This document shows, piece after piece, positions 31,797 to 43,370 of a stretch of DNA of 49,064 nt. This DNA is from Chara braunii (lineage: Eukaryota > Streptophyta > Charophyceae > Charales > Characeae). Every line of letters begins with the position of its first letter. Position 1 is the first letter of the stretch. Position numbers and translations under genes: made by a program. The notes below the pieces were generated by a model, which saw only the letters and a program-made list of their open reading frames with translations, searched no databases and was not told the origin of the DNA. The DNA lies in the NCBI GenBank assembly GCA_003427395.1, contig BFEA01000033.1, positions 4,110,552-4,159,615 of the forward strand, written 5' to 3'.

Positions 31797-33066
31797 TTGT
31801 GAGGCTTGCGCGGAGCTATGCTCCTGGTCCATAGTGAAATGTTGTATTATGAATCTTATGTGGTTTCATGAAGAAGGACTACTTTATCACTGAAAGGAAG
31901 GAAGGTGTTGATGTCTCGTTAGAATGTTGTATGTAGGGTAGGTGACTATCATTTTTCGTAAGGAAAGAAGTGACTAGCTAACCTCGTATCAAGCATATTC
32001 ACCGTACCTCTATGGTGGGGGTCTAGCCAACCTTGGTCATGTGAGGTGGGGTTGTTTTACTCTAAATGCAGAGGAGTGACGGGGTCGAAAGCACTGGAAT
32101 CGGAGGGAATGTGGTGGGGCTCGAATCTAAAGCGGTGCTTGATATCGAGATATTATCCCATGAAGTGGGTTACACCACCCCTCGACGCATACACAAACTG
32201 GGATCGAGATATTATCCCATGAAGCGGTGTTTGATATCGAGATATTATCCCATGAAGTGAGTTTCAAACTTGGACGAGGAATTTTGATGAATGGTTTTTT
32301 TCATGAATGATTAGTTCAAATTTTGTCCAATCTACTCCAGGAGGTTACCTTTTTTGAAAGATCTTCCGGGCTAGGCTACCAGAGTGGGTCGGGGGCACTT
32401 GCCCGACCGGGTCAAAAAAAATAAAAATAAGAAACTTATTTTAGTGAAGAAGTTAGATGTCACCATGAGGCAAACGTTGTTCAATTATTTTCTCTGCATA
32501 TTGGATGTTTTGGATTTTTTCTTTTTTTTTGGGGGGGGGGACCTTCCCTGGTCCTTGCACAGACTGGCGGCCCGGCTGATAGCCTAGCTATCAGGGGGTT
32601 AATCATGCCTTTTTTTTTATATTGTATGGATGTATCAACCAAATCGATTTTATTTTGGGATTAGCCTAAGGGTTTCCGGTACCATTATCATAGACAAATG
32701 TGGTTTTTTGATTGACGGTCAATGGGATGATGTTGGGACCATTTTTATCCCCAAATAGAAGGCCTCCAGAGGCTAGACATGGGTCCAAGTTTGATTTAGG
32801 CTTGCCAGAGGCGGAATCTGATACCATTTCATCCATTTAAGTGCTTATATTGATTGTAAGCCTTCTGGACGCCAAATCCAGTTTATTGTTATTGCTATTA
32901 TGAATATGTTGGTGGAAAATTTTCGGCTCAGTTCCAGATGGTTGTTTGAATTGTTGTGTATTGTAATTGTGGCTTTCATATAAGAATTTTTTATAAGGAC
33001 ATTGATTTTGTTCAAGTTGTTCGTTTGTTGTGAACGGCAAAGACGTCGTTCAATGGGGTCCGAGAA
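31797..33066 (+). mobile_element. 3' internal region of the second long-LTR element copy
   Basis: Parallels 11172-12760: GAGGCTTGCGCGGAGCTATGCTCC, the GGCT(T/A)..GAGGC repeats at 32755-32905, and GACGTCGTTCAATGGGGTCCGAGAA as polypurine region. A direct ATCGAGATATTATCCCATGAAG triplet lies at 32143-32265. A snapback element is inserted at 32370-32588. Confidence 0.65.
32370..32588. mobile_element. 219-bp non-autonomous snapback element
   Basis: Ends GCTAGGCTACCAG (32370-32382) and CTGATAGCCTAGC (32576-32588) are inverted repeats matching at 12 of 13 bases. Inside lie a GC-rich block, an A-rich tract, a T-rich tract and G11, the same layout as 16843-17287, whose left end is GCTAGGTTACCAG. No coding capacity and no clear target duplication. 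Confidence 0.7.
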
Positions 33067-33691
33067 TGTTGTTAGAGCGGAAACCCTTAGTAATACAAGG
33101 GTATCTGCTTAGTATTTTTTATGTTAAACGTTGTCCGACATTTGTGGAATTTTTTAACTTGATGAGACAGACGCGTTTGGCGGAAGTTATTCAGACCTGC
33201 CCTATAACTAAGAGACGAAAACTCTTTTTGAACTTAAATCTGGATGGATGTCGACGTTCAGGATAAACGATGTAGCCGGTTGTATTTCACTTTCAGTAGG
33301 GTCGCAGAGACACGCGAACATGAAAATGCTAAAGTTATACCTATCTACTAAAAATAGTGACGGGTGCGTGCTAAGCCGCATGATTTAGAGTCTAAGCGGC
33401 TGACAACCGTGTCAGGGTGCATGGCAGTTGCCGACCAAGGAAAAAACAACCCTATGGCAAAAGGGGGCTAGTGGGGCCTGCCAAGCCACAAAAGGGCGAC
33501 ACCGTAACACAATTTTTTTTTCATAAAGAAGAGTGTTTCTCCTTCTTTCGAAATAGAATATAACCTAATCGATAACATGTTAACCTAATACAGTACGATT
33601 TTGGGGATTAAGGTCAGGACGTTGTTGGGTTTGCTCCTTTGGTAGAGTAGCAACTAAGCCTTAAGCAGTTGGTGCGACCGATTTCAGTCGC
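33067..33691 (+). mobile_element. Start of the 3' LTR of the second copy, truncated
   Basis: TGTTGTTAGAGCGG after a purine-rich stretch parallels 12761. Similarity to 24838-25400 continues (GACGTTCAGGATAAACG, GCTAAGCCGCATGATTTAGAG) until an unrelated antisense LTR-type sequence begins at 33692. Confidence 0.6.
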
Positions 33692-34080
33692 ATTGTTGGG
33701 CATGACGGTCCCACACCCTGCAACAAGTGTCGAACCTCACGGGTGTGTCACGCAGGAGTAAGCACTTTGCCTTGAGTCAACGTAGACACCACTCTGACCG
33801 TGTGCACCAGTTATACCTCTCACGGCTCCCTGCGACGGGACGGATCTCCACGACGTACAACTTACATTTACCTGAGGGGATGTCACCACCCTTAGGTAGG
33901 CGTATCCCTATTGAGCTACTAACCTACGTGTGAAGACTTTTACTTGCAATCACAGAGGTAAGTCAACCAAGGGTGTTTGCTCGATCGTCGTAGCATAGGC
34001 ATATGAGCGGTAAAACGTCTAAGACTAACTCGTACACACGTCGGGCATCGGGGCGCTGATCTCCCGGACCGACTTACAAT
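33692..34080 (-). mobile_element. Antisense LTR 3'-end fragment, diverged family member
   Basis: On the minus strand it reads AGTAGCTCAATAGGGATACGCC and AAGGGTGGTGACATCCCCTCAGG, matching 9375-9420, and ends ..CATGCCCAACA at the insertion point 33692. It interrupts the preceding LTR. Confidence 0.6.
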
Positions 34081-35099
34081 TTAGACTGACTTGACTGACA
34101 AACTTTCACGTTTACAAAGTTTAAATCTATTTGCCCTTAACCCATAAAGTATATATGTTGTACAAACCTCTTCTAGTTAATATACTTGTAATGAATATAC
34201 TTCAAGGATTGAGACTTAAAAGCAGGGAGATGTCTTTACATTTTCACAGAGGTAAAGACAAACATCAGAATGCATGAAGCTTTGACTTTAGGAAGAGAAA
34301 CCAACATAGTTTTTGTTTTTTTAATTATGTATCAAAAATAAGATAGGCTCGTGGTCTTTTAATGAAATATGAAATGTATAAGGCTCTTGGTTTTGCCAAT
34401 GATCTTAATCCGCTTAACATCAAGAAATATAAAAGTCGGATATCCAAACCAAATGTTCAAAGTTTACGCGTCAATGAAGTGTCTGAGTTAAGGCTCAGAT
34501 GAGCATAAGTTAATCAACGTGAGTTATAAAATGAATCACGCATGGATGGTCGTTTAACTGACCTGCAAATAAAACCAAACGCATTACACAATTTTGATAA
34601 TATCAATCATTTGTTCACTTTCACACTTACGCTCTCGAACCTCTCACAACCAGACATTTTTTTTTCGACTTAGTCATTCAGTCTCATCTAACTTTAGTCA
34701 TTCAAAGACCATTTTTGACCAAACACAGACTCTTTAGACAGTGACCTGAAAATCGAAAATGTCTTTTAGTGTAGGGTTCGATGCAAAGTGTGGGTGTCCA
34801 TGGTGAGTGAGGATTGAGTCGGCAAACTGACCTGTTACTGTGAAACAACAACATGTGGTATTGTATAGACTGATGATGAGTCTTCTTGGTTGAGATGACT
34901 TATAATCACACACAGGGTAACACGGTCCTAACACCCATTTGTTATGGTTATAACCCTATCTGAAGTTTTGTAATCCGAACTTCAAATTTAACAAAGGACA
35001 ATTCTTTTTAAAGAAGTAGTCCATTGGATTTTATATCCGATCGTATATGAGAGATAACTACTCGATCAAAGTAATATAAGGATCTTTTATGTCTAATCA
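34081..35099. other. AT-rich region without recognisable gene
   Basis: No frame with a domain and no obvious terminal repeat. It leads into the hairpin-unit array. Confidence 0.5.
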
Positions 35100-37130
35100 G
35101 ACTAAAAGTAAGTAGGTAGACCCTCACTTACGCCATCATCCTACCACTTCTTCTAAAACCAATCAATTTGAACTAAGTCGAGCAGTAAAACGACTCATAC
35201 TAGAGTATCATGTCATTTTGATTAATATAAACTCAGACAATCAACATGAAATTCACACTAGAGTATCTCTCTTTTCTTTTCTCTGTTCTTTTTAGTTTGA
35301 GCACACGCAAGTAGTAGATTGATTCGCACTGGAGTCTTCTGCCACTTGTTCAATATTAGACAATTCATATCAAAATAAGTAGTCAGATAAATCACATTGG
35401 AGGGTTTAACTGCCCTTTTAATATCGTTTAACCTGCATATACCCAAACATTCAAAACGAGTAGTATGATAATTCATACTTAAGTACCCCACTACCCTTCA
35501 ATATTAACAAATAGTAGGATAACTCATACTGGAGCATCCCACTATTTGTTTAGCGTCCAACAGTCAAATCACATCACATTACAGTTCAACATAAGTTAGT
35601 GTACAATTCAAATTAGTAACAAAATGACCCTCACTAAAGACCCCTACTACCTTTTTAATCTTCAAACGGGTAATATGATGATTCTCACTGGAGTATCCTA
35701 CTACCCGCTCGAATATAACGCATACTATGACCCTCAGTGGAGTATCCTATTACCCGTTCGAGCAGATGGCATGTTAACAAGTAGACAACAAATAGTAGGA
35801 TGACTCACACTGAAGTATCCTACCACTTTCACTGTTGGTTAGTTTAGATTCAAGTTGGTGATAGGTTTACCCTCACTAGAGTCACCTACTATCTGAATTT
35901 TGCGTAGTCTGACTTCAAACAAGGAATAGGATGACCCTCACTGAAGTATCCTACTACCGTTGTAATGTTTAACAAGCAGATTGTATGTAAGCATTTTGAA
36001 ACAACCAGTAGGATGACTCACACTGAAGTATTCTACCACTTTTTCACTACCAGTTAGTTTGGATTCAGAAAGGTAATAATCGAAATTATTACCGAAGCTC
36101 CCTATTACTGCTTCAATGAAAGTGGAGTCTAATCCTTTGAACAAGCAATAGAACCCTGCCCCTTATTACAAATTCACTATAAAATCATCAAGTTGTTAGT
36201 AATTATTCATGCCTTTCAATAGTCATACGTTAAACAAGCACTAAGACCACTCGCACTAGAGTATCCCACTATCATTCGTCCATATGCATTTTATACGACC
36301 CGTAATGTCAATCAACCTGGGTCAAACAAGTATTAAAATAAACTGCATAGAAGTCTCCTACTACCAGCACGACATGTAGGTTTGCAGTAGAATGACTCAC
36401 ACTAGAGACATTCTACTATTCACCTACCATAAGGTCATCGGTATATACAATACTAAAACACTTATGCGCAAACGATGTGCACATAGACAAGTGTCATAAT
36501 AAGTCCAATACAATGCAATGCACTTATAACTTTATGTCACACGAGTAGTAGGGTAGTATTCACTGAAGCATCCCACTACTATTTCAATATCAGGCAAACA
36601 ATCGGTTCAAGTACGTAGTGAGGTAACTCACACTGAAGCACCCCACCACCCTTCAATATTTAGTCATCCTAATCTCGAATGGGAAATAGAGCGACTCTCA
36701 CTGAAGTACTCGACTACCCTTCAAGACTGATCATACTAAGATTAAACCAGTAATAGGATGACCTTCACTAGAGCTTTCTACTGTCGGTTTGATATCCAAC
36801 AAACAATATTTACTAACAACTTACATGTGGATAATTAGTAGGATAATGCGCACTTTATCCAGTATTGATCAATTTATATATATAAGCATATACATGCGAG
36901 TGGTACAACAACTTGCACTGGAGCGTCCACCCTGTCACTTTTTCAAACAGCCTATGTCAAAACAAGTAGTAGAACTACCCTTACTAGAGCCGCTTACTAC
37001 TTACAAGAAGGATTCAACAAGCGATTGAGTGACTCATTCTTGAACTTTCTATTGCTTGTTTAGTCCAAATGATATAGACTTAGATAGTCATTAGGATGAC
37101 CCACACTGAGGTATCTTATTGTTTGTCTCT
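35100..37130. repeat. Array of about 25 diverged hairpin units (GTAGGAT ... ATCCTAC)
   Basis: Units such as AGTAGGATGACTCACACTG followed by AAGTATCCTACCACTT recur throughout (for example 35511, 35791, 35922, 36007, 36383, 36545, 36618, 36750, 37090). Each has short inverted arms (GTAGGAT and ATCCTAC) around a conserved loop ACTCACACTGRAGT. Spacing is irregular, mostly 60-110 bases. Mutations in arms are often paired in sense (for example AGTAGAATG with CATTCTACT at 36383-36413). No coding is seen. Confidence 0.8.
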
Positions 37131-37431
37131 TGGGGAAGGGCGACCTTGCACCATGGCTTAATTCTTCTTTCTTATTCTTATTTTTTCAGTTTTCGGTTGC
37201 CCTTATATTGTTCCCCATCAATCAACTTACATATCCTGCAAGGGTATGTTAGATGTAAGTCAGTATATGCGGCCTGCATGTCTGCTTGGTGCCTTCAACT
37301 TAATACATCTGACCAAAATCCCAACCAGGTTTGAATTAGTGTACCGCGCAAGACTGTGGTTTCAATTAGAATAACTAATGTCAACTTGAATAATAATGAA
37401 ACGAAAAAAAACAACGACAATAATGACGATG

Positions 37432-37483
<52 letters not shown>
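37432..37483. repeat. (TAA)n microsatellite
   Basis: About 17 uninterrupted TAA/ATA triplets preceded by related A-rich triplets. Confidence 0.97.
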
Positions 37484-37849
37484 GGGATGTTGACAGTCTA
37501 TCTTCCTAGTTTGGTACAGTTGAAGTCGAGCCGCATTATGTTTGAGGGAAATTGATAACCGATTACCGAACCCGAGCCCTTGTCTTCTCCCTCTCTCTAC
37601 CTTGTGGCCTTTCTTTTCCCTTCACATCAACTTTCTTCTTCTTCTTTTTCTTCTTGGGTGCACGTATGGATAGGTAAGTCGTGTGAACTCACAGAACCTG
37701 CCGTACGTGTCTGCCTTGGGTGCACGGACCAGATCAGCACGAGGAAAGATAGTTGTTGGGATGAGTTAGTAGGAAATGGACGAGTGGGAGGTACGAACCA
37801 AAGGGTTGGCTACTGGAAGTTTCACAGTAGGTAGCTAGGAAGGAAGGCA

Positions 37850-38000
37850 GCTGGAGCGTTGAACGATCCGTTGGTGGAAGGCCGAAGATGGGTGAGACAA
37901 GACTTGTTAAGCATCAGCTGGTGGAAGGCTGAAGACGGGTGAGACGAGATTTACTAAGCATGGTGGTGGAAAGCCGGTGAGGTGAGGGAGTTTACGGAAC
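37850..38000 (+). repeat. About 50-base direct repeats in the 5' region of the Penelope-like element
   Basis: TGGTGGAAGGCYGAAGAYGGG then TGAGACRAGAYTTRYTAAGCAT occurs at about 37870 and 37919, with a partial third copy at 37965. A separate pair, GACCAGAT/CTAGTGCGA type, lies at 37727 and 38025. Confidence 0.7.
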
Positions 38001-38310
38001 CGGCAGTGCACAACTGCTGTACGGGGACCAGACTAGTGCGAAGAGAGGTAGTGAGTGGTCGACGACGGGTGATGGAAGTCTGTTGTGGAAGTGAGCCAGG
38101 AGTATGAGCTACTAAACGCACCACCACATAGGGATCGAGGAATATGAATGACGGTTCCCACTACGAGTGATAAGCAGGAGGAGCTAATTAGAAGGGGGGA
38201 GGCTCCTAAAGGTACTAGTTGAGAGATCGTGGCCTGGAGAATAACGGAAGCTGGAGATACGCACCTGTCGAGAGCCGGAAGGGGATAGTGGTCTGAAGTG
38301 CCTAGTGTGA

Positions 38311-39330
38311 GTGTGTGACAGTAGAGGGAACATCTACCTGTCCCTAGGGAGGAGGTCTGTTGAATACGACGAGGTGTTGCAGGTTGATAGTACCATTTTT
38401 ATGTATCCCCCGCAGACTACACCTGGTTTGTATACCGTTAGTTATGGCGGAGCGGCTCATACGCAGAATGGGAGGAGCTGGCAGAGCCAAGGCCGGGGGA
38501 ACTACGGATCAGTCAGTATAGGACAGGGTGCCTACAACCAGCCAAGGAGGAATGATGAAGAGGATCGGTTGAATAGGCTGCTCTCATTTGTAGAGAATCA
38601 GCAGTTGGAAACAACGAAGAAGAAGAAGGCTGAGCAAAAGAAGAAGAGGCTGGAAGAAAAAAAGTAGAGGTTGGAAGAAGCTAAACAAAGGGAGGAAGCA
38701 GAGAGGCGGAGGGCGCAAGCGAGAATGGAAGCTACTGCGGCACAAGCATTTGTTATACAGATGGCGGCGTTAGAGGAGAAAATTAAGGATCATGTGCACT
38801 CGACACTCACAGCGTCCGAAGAGAAGACTCGGAGTGCGAAGCTGCATGATAGCCTGTTGCGGTTCCTGGAACGTACGGAAGGGGAGGTGCAGAAGAGACC
38901 CAGAGGTGAACCTTACCTGAACCCGATGAGGAGGCTTGACCTGAATGATTGTGAACGTGGAGTAAATGTCGTTGGGAGGAGTGAGGGTATGCCCACCACT
39001 AGGAGGAGGACTGCAGTCACAAGGAAGGGTAAAGAGCCAGCCAGCGCAGAAGGGAGGAGGAAAGGGGCAGTTGCTTCATGTTCTAAGCAAGGGGTGATCG
39101 ATTTCGTCCTGGAGTTGCGTGAGAGCATGCAAGCGAAGCAAGCACCGAAACTCAAGCAGTTATGCAGGCTGAAGAATATGAGGTGGGTACCAAAAGGGCA
39201 GGCGATCAAGGACCTGGTAGCAGCGGAAACAAGAGAGGCGTATGACGGTTGGCTGACCGGAGCGGATAGCGATGAAAGCAAGAGGGAAAACGGAGGTTTG
39301 GGGGAAGATACTGCCCCACTCGCAGATTGA
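38311..39330 (+). pseudogene. Penelope-like element N-terminal coiled-coil region, one in-frame TAG
   Basis: A single frame with one internal TAG (38665-38667). A likely start is ATG 38401 (MYPPQTTPGLYTVSYGG). A Gly/Gln-rich part (SWQSQGRGNYGSVSIGQGAY) is followed by a long highly charged coiled coil: ETTKKKKAEQKKKRLEEKK before the stop and RLEEAKQREEAERRRAQAR after it, in the same register, so the stop is a recent change. A basic segment (TTRRRTAVTRKGKEP) and a helical part ending AETREAYDGWL follow. The frame ends in TGA at 39328-39330 but the next 14 codons lead in phase into the GIY-YIG domain, so this is probably one protein split by a stop. It likely acts in RNA or DNA binding or multimerisation (inference). 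Confidence 0.65.
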
Positions 39331-39905
39331 CGGTGCGCCCCTCCAGCACGTTACCTTTGGGGCAAACTTCTGTTGTACTTGGAGCTCCGAGATAACGTCT
39401 GGGGGAAGTTTGGGATTACGAATTTCAGGATGAGTATTGAGCAAGTGATCATTGTTGTGTTCCTATTGCTGGTGGTGAGTGGAGTGGCCCCGTGGGACAA
39501 GTTGATACTCATGGTGGCCCCTGCAGGACATGACTATTTTGATCTCAAGAGCCCGGCGGTATATTGCCTGGTGTCACCATGGTGTAAGAGGATGTATATC
39601 GGGCAGACAGTGCGTGGGGCAGGCGAGAGATGGTGGGAGCACATTCGGTGTACGGAGACTGGTAACTACGGACATGCCCCCAAGCTGTATTCCTTCCTGA
39701 AGGTCTTTGGATGGAAGAAATACCTTGTCCTCCTGATAACAGGTGGGACTGAAGAAGGTCTGCAGGCGCTGGAGAAGGCCCTTATCTGCAGATTCTCTCT
39801 AGCGCTAAATGTGGTTGGCCGCGGTGCAGGGACGAAGCAGAAAGCTAGGCCGGGTAAAAATGAGAGAAAAAAGACGAGAGCGACCATGCCAACACATCGA
39901 AGAGT
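39331..39905 (+). pseudogene. GIY-YIG endonuclease domain of the Penelope-like element
   Basis: Counting from 39373, a hydrophobic segment (VIIVVFLLLVV, residues 26-36) precedes the nuclease. GIY is AVYC (62-65), YIG is MYIGQT (74-79), the conserved Arg is in GERWWEH (86), the metal-binding Glu is in LEKALICRFSLALN (134), and Asn at 146 completes the set. All key residues are present. It would nick target DNA for target-primed reverse transcription. The domain is followed by a basic tail (KQKARPGKNERKKTR), and the frame stops at a TAG created by the transposon insertion at 39906. It is in the same frame as the upstream coiled coil and the downstream linker at 40855. Confidence 0.85.
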
Positions 39906-40852
39906 AACATAGGATTCGTGAAAACCAACAAAACAAATTGTTAGGTTTGCACGAAAATTTTCAAAGATTCTTATAGCACGTTTTTCAGGCCTCCTACATC
40001 AACAAAATTCTAGGTGAAGTTAAAGATCCACAAAAAATGAAATAAAAAACTACTTTTTCAAAACCACTCGAAGTGGTGAGAAGAAAAGCAGTTTTTTTTA
40101 CAGAAAATCACTACCTTCCAAAACACTGTTTCTTCATGAACCAAAATATTATATTTTTTTCTTTATCTAAAGAAATCATATTTATAGTTTTATAAGGTAT
40201 GCAACACGATGAACGTATTGGAGGGTCTCCCAAACACGCCATATGTTGTCCTTTTCACGAATACGTTTACTTGAATATATTCTCTCATACATGGACGAAT
40301 ATATTATTTTTTATTAAAATATTTTATCATTTTTTTATTTTAGATCGTGGTTGGTTAAGAATTTGAAGATGTTTCCGAGGCAAAAGTTGTTTGAATTCGT
40401 CTTTTACGTAACATATATTTTTTGACAAGGGTTTTACAGTAGGCTCAAAAAATGACTTATATGATTTATAAATTTATAAATGAGTTTTCACAGATTTTGG
40501 TTTTTACCAAGTACTCAAAATGACTTATAGTTTTATAAATGAGTATTCACTAAAATTGTTTTTTTTTTGTACATATTTCGAGTTTTTAAAGATTGTCTTG
40601 TTTACGCTCTGTTTTTTGTTAATCTGCTAAGAACAATTTATAGTCTTATAACACGCTCTTTGCTAAAAATAATTTTCTTGCATATTTTAAGAATTGCTAG
40701 ACTTTTTGCCCGTTTTTTTGCATCCTTTCTTGGGACACAGTTAAAAATATTATTTTTTATGCGTCAAAAGTAACAGTTTGATGTTGTACTTTTTCATTCT
40801 ATAAAAAATGTTAGGTTTTGTCGTTTTGTTAGGTTTTCATGAATTCGGTGTT
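39906..40852 (+). mobile_element. 947-bp non-autonomous TIR transposon, 4-bp target duplication GAGT
   Basis: The left end AACATAGGATTCGTGAAAACC and the reverse complement of the right end, AACACCGAATTCATGAAAACC, are inverted repeats that continue as AACAAAAC and TAACAAAAC for about 35 bases. GAGT directly precedes (39902-39905) and directly follows (40853-40856) the element. The interrupted frame (AGA GT.) resumes in phase as (..GTG GTC). The interior is AT-rich with GACTTATAGTTTTATAAATGAG-type motifs like those in the 5845-21121 element. There is no reading frame of note. Its ends match the large element, so it would depend on that family's transposase. Confidence 0.88.
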
Positions 40853-41499
40853 GAGTGGTCTTGTGCTTCACACTTGTGAGACAAGGGAAGCAATATTTCA
40901 GCTTAGCGGAGCTCTTGGAGGACACGTTCGTAGCAAAGGAGAAGGCGGTGGAAATAGTGTCATCCGACGGTGAGGTGTGGGGAGAAAAATGGTCCGTCAT
41001 CCGAAGGAAGTTCGGGACGTCGACTGTTGTTGGTGAAGAGGTGAAGGTACCACTAGTGAGAGCCAAGCAGCTCCTGGAAAGAGGAGGCACATTCAGAGTG
41101 GCACCGGTAGTAAGAACGGAGAGCGCAAGGAGTAGGGGGAAGGGATATCTGAGACTGTTGCTGGAGATCTCGAGGAAACAGGGGGAACTGAAGTTCTTCG
41201 ATGTCACTAAGCTGATCTTCCTGTACGGGTGCGCCAGAGAGTTCAAGACCAAGGCTGCACGGAGAACTCTGAAGGAGAAGATAGCTGCAGTGATTAGGAA
41301 GAAGACCGGGGTGAATATCAGACTGAAAGTCAATGTAGGTGTGAAGTATAGCCACCAGTTGAGGAAGAAGAAGATCCATGACACGGTGGTACTATGTGTG
41401 GAAAATAGTAAAGTTCATCCGGTACTAAAGACCGTGCTGCGTCGCAGGGTGAAAGCTGAGTGGTGTGGAAGAAGAACAGTACGGTCGAACAGGTCTTAA
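40853..41499 (+). pseudogene. Linker region of the Penelope-like protein between GIY-YIG and RT
   Basis: The frame resumes directly after the GAGT repeat (VVLCFTLVRQGKQYFSLAEL) and runs to a TAA at 41497-41499. It is rich in Lys/Arg and Glu and includes SLAELLEDTFVAKEKAVE and two repeats of basic helical character (RGKGYLRLLLEISRKQGELK, RRTLKEKIAAVIRKKTGVN). A frameshift between about 41460 and 41497 moves coding into the next frame (TVEQVLTNHRKTA). No enzyme motif is visible; PLE linkers often carry DNA-binding segments. Confidence 0.7.
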
Positions 41500-43370
41500 C
41501 CAATCATCGGAAGACCGCAAGGGAGACTTCAACGGAATGCACTTCTAGCAAGGATCGACTGCCGAGGGTGGACGGGCATGTGTTAGCACGTGTCGCGCAG
41601 TGCCCGATGGTCCCAGGTCTCCTGCACAACGGGAAGAATGTCTTGCAAAACAGTGTCGGTACCGGGTCGACTGAAGTGCAGCGAGTTGTTGTAAGGTCTC
41701 TAGAAGCCGTCATGAGGAGGGATCTGGTCTATGTAGCGGACCCGAGTATGTTCCAGGAGAAAGTATCGAGCCGTGCAGAGACTAGACCGGCCTGCTCAGA
41801 GGAGCAGGCGAGAGAGATAGCAGCAAGGGTGAGCCACCTGGTTGTGGTCCCAATAGACAGGAACCCGAGAGACCTTGTGGTGATGTGCCCGTCGACGTAC
41901 CACCATGGCCTCTAGATGATGTTCAATCTCAATATCGCCCACCAACAAGTTTTGGAGAAGTCCGAGAAAGAAGTGTTAACTGAAGTGAAGACGGAGTTCA
42001 GGAAGCAAACCCTTGACAAGGTCGGAGCTTGGAACCCAGGAGCTAGACTAGGGCAGGCGTACGTCCTACCGAAACATAAGGACCTGACGAGGTGAAGGCC
42101 TATAGCACCGGCGACAACGGAGGGGTCCAAGACTGCGGGGAGGAGACTAGCACGAGCATTGAACTTCCTACTTGAGAAGGTCCCAAAAGCCAAGCACTTC
42201 AATTTGAAAGCCACGACGATGCTAAAGCAGAACTTAAAAACGGCGGGAAAGAGGCTGAATATTTTTGGCGACAACACGATGGCCCTGATGGCTAGCTACG
42301 ACATCAAGGAGATGTTCACTTCGCTGCCACATGAGGCAATTCGGTGTGTTGTAGATTGGCTGCTGCAGCAGTGGGAGCTCAGAGGAGTGTTCAAATTGAG
42401 TCTGAATAGACGTGGACGAGTGGTAACCCTTAGTCAGAAAAGCCTGGGCCCAGGCTATGTGAAGGATAAGTTCTCTCAGATTCGGCAGATGGTCAGCTAT
42501 GAATTAAAAAACACGTATATTATGTGTAGGAAGGTGATATTTAAACAAGTAGTGGGTATCCCTATGGGGAAGAGCTCTCGCCCTTCGCTGGCCTGTGTGC
42601 TGTGTGCAAAGCATGAGGTGGACTTCATTAACTCCCTGGGAGCTGACCAGAGACTGGTACATGGGGTTAGGCTAGTTGATGATGTCACTTTGGGGGTTGC
42701 CTGTGACATGAGAGACCATCGGAGTATATCAACAACGAAGTACATATGTCAGAAATTTGCGAAGGCGTATGGAGAACAACTGGTACTAGTGAGAACAGAC
42801 GACGGTACCAACTCTTGGGATTTTTTGGGGATCCGAGCCGCAGTGCTGCCCGGACCTATCAAGTTTGTCCTTCGCCCCAAGCATAAGAATGAGGGAGCGA
42901 TGGCAGATGACCCACTAGACTTCAGATGTTTCCAAGATTTTGCCTCATACTCAGACAAGCGGGCGAAGGTGGGCACAGTGATAGCAACACTTTACAGGAT
43001 CAAGCAGCACGCTAGTGATTCGGAGACAGGCGTACAAGCGACACTATCCGTCAGCATCGAGTTGGGGTGCTGGGGGTATCCCCCGACGCTCTTTTCCAAT
43101 GCTCTGCCAGTATTTGCCAGATCCACCGGCCCGTTTGGAGCAGCATTGAAGACGCTGGCCGAACAGCCGGTTAAACTGATGCAAGGAGGACCCCTATGGG
43201 AGGAAGGAAGGGAGGATGAAGTGAAAAAGCCCGTACACATGGACGGCGGCTCATTGAGAGAGAGCGGGGGAGGTATACCGTATAATGGGGCTCGATACCG
43301 GGGCCCGAAATGTACACATGACAGAACAGTAGGCAGGTGCGGTGGAGGCAGGGACAACGCAGTAGGTTAG
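41460..43370 (+). pseudogene. Penelope-like reverse transcriptase, two in-frame stops
   Basis: One frame with a TAG at 41913-41915 and a TGA near 42093. The N-terminal part has VVVPIDRNPRDLVVMCPSTY. AYVLPKHKDLTR then stop then RPIAPA is the PLE-type KxK..RPI motif, where the stop sits where Trp is expected. In the 42159-43370 part, ASYDIKEMFTSLPHEAI carries the first catalytic Asp (residue 48). GIPMGKSSRPSLACVLC is the conserved GxPxG..xSP block. RLVDDVTLG carries the Asp pair (174-175; usually YVDD). SWDFLGIR is the next motif. The C-terminal part after about residue 330 is low-similarity. Catalytic residues are intact, so loss of function is recent and due to the stops, frameshift and insertion. 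Confidence 0.85.

Noticed and set aside
34860-34900. Hammerhead-like CTGATGATGAGTC
   Set aside because: No GAAA element or paired stems follow at the required spacing.
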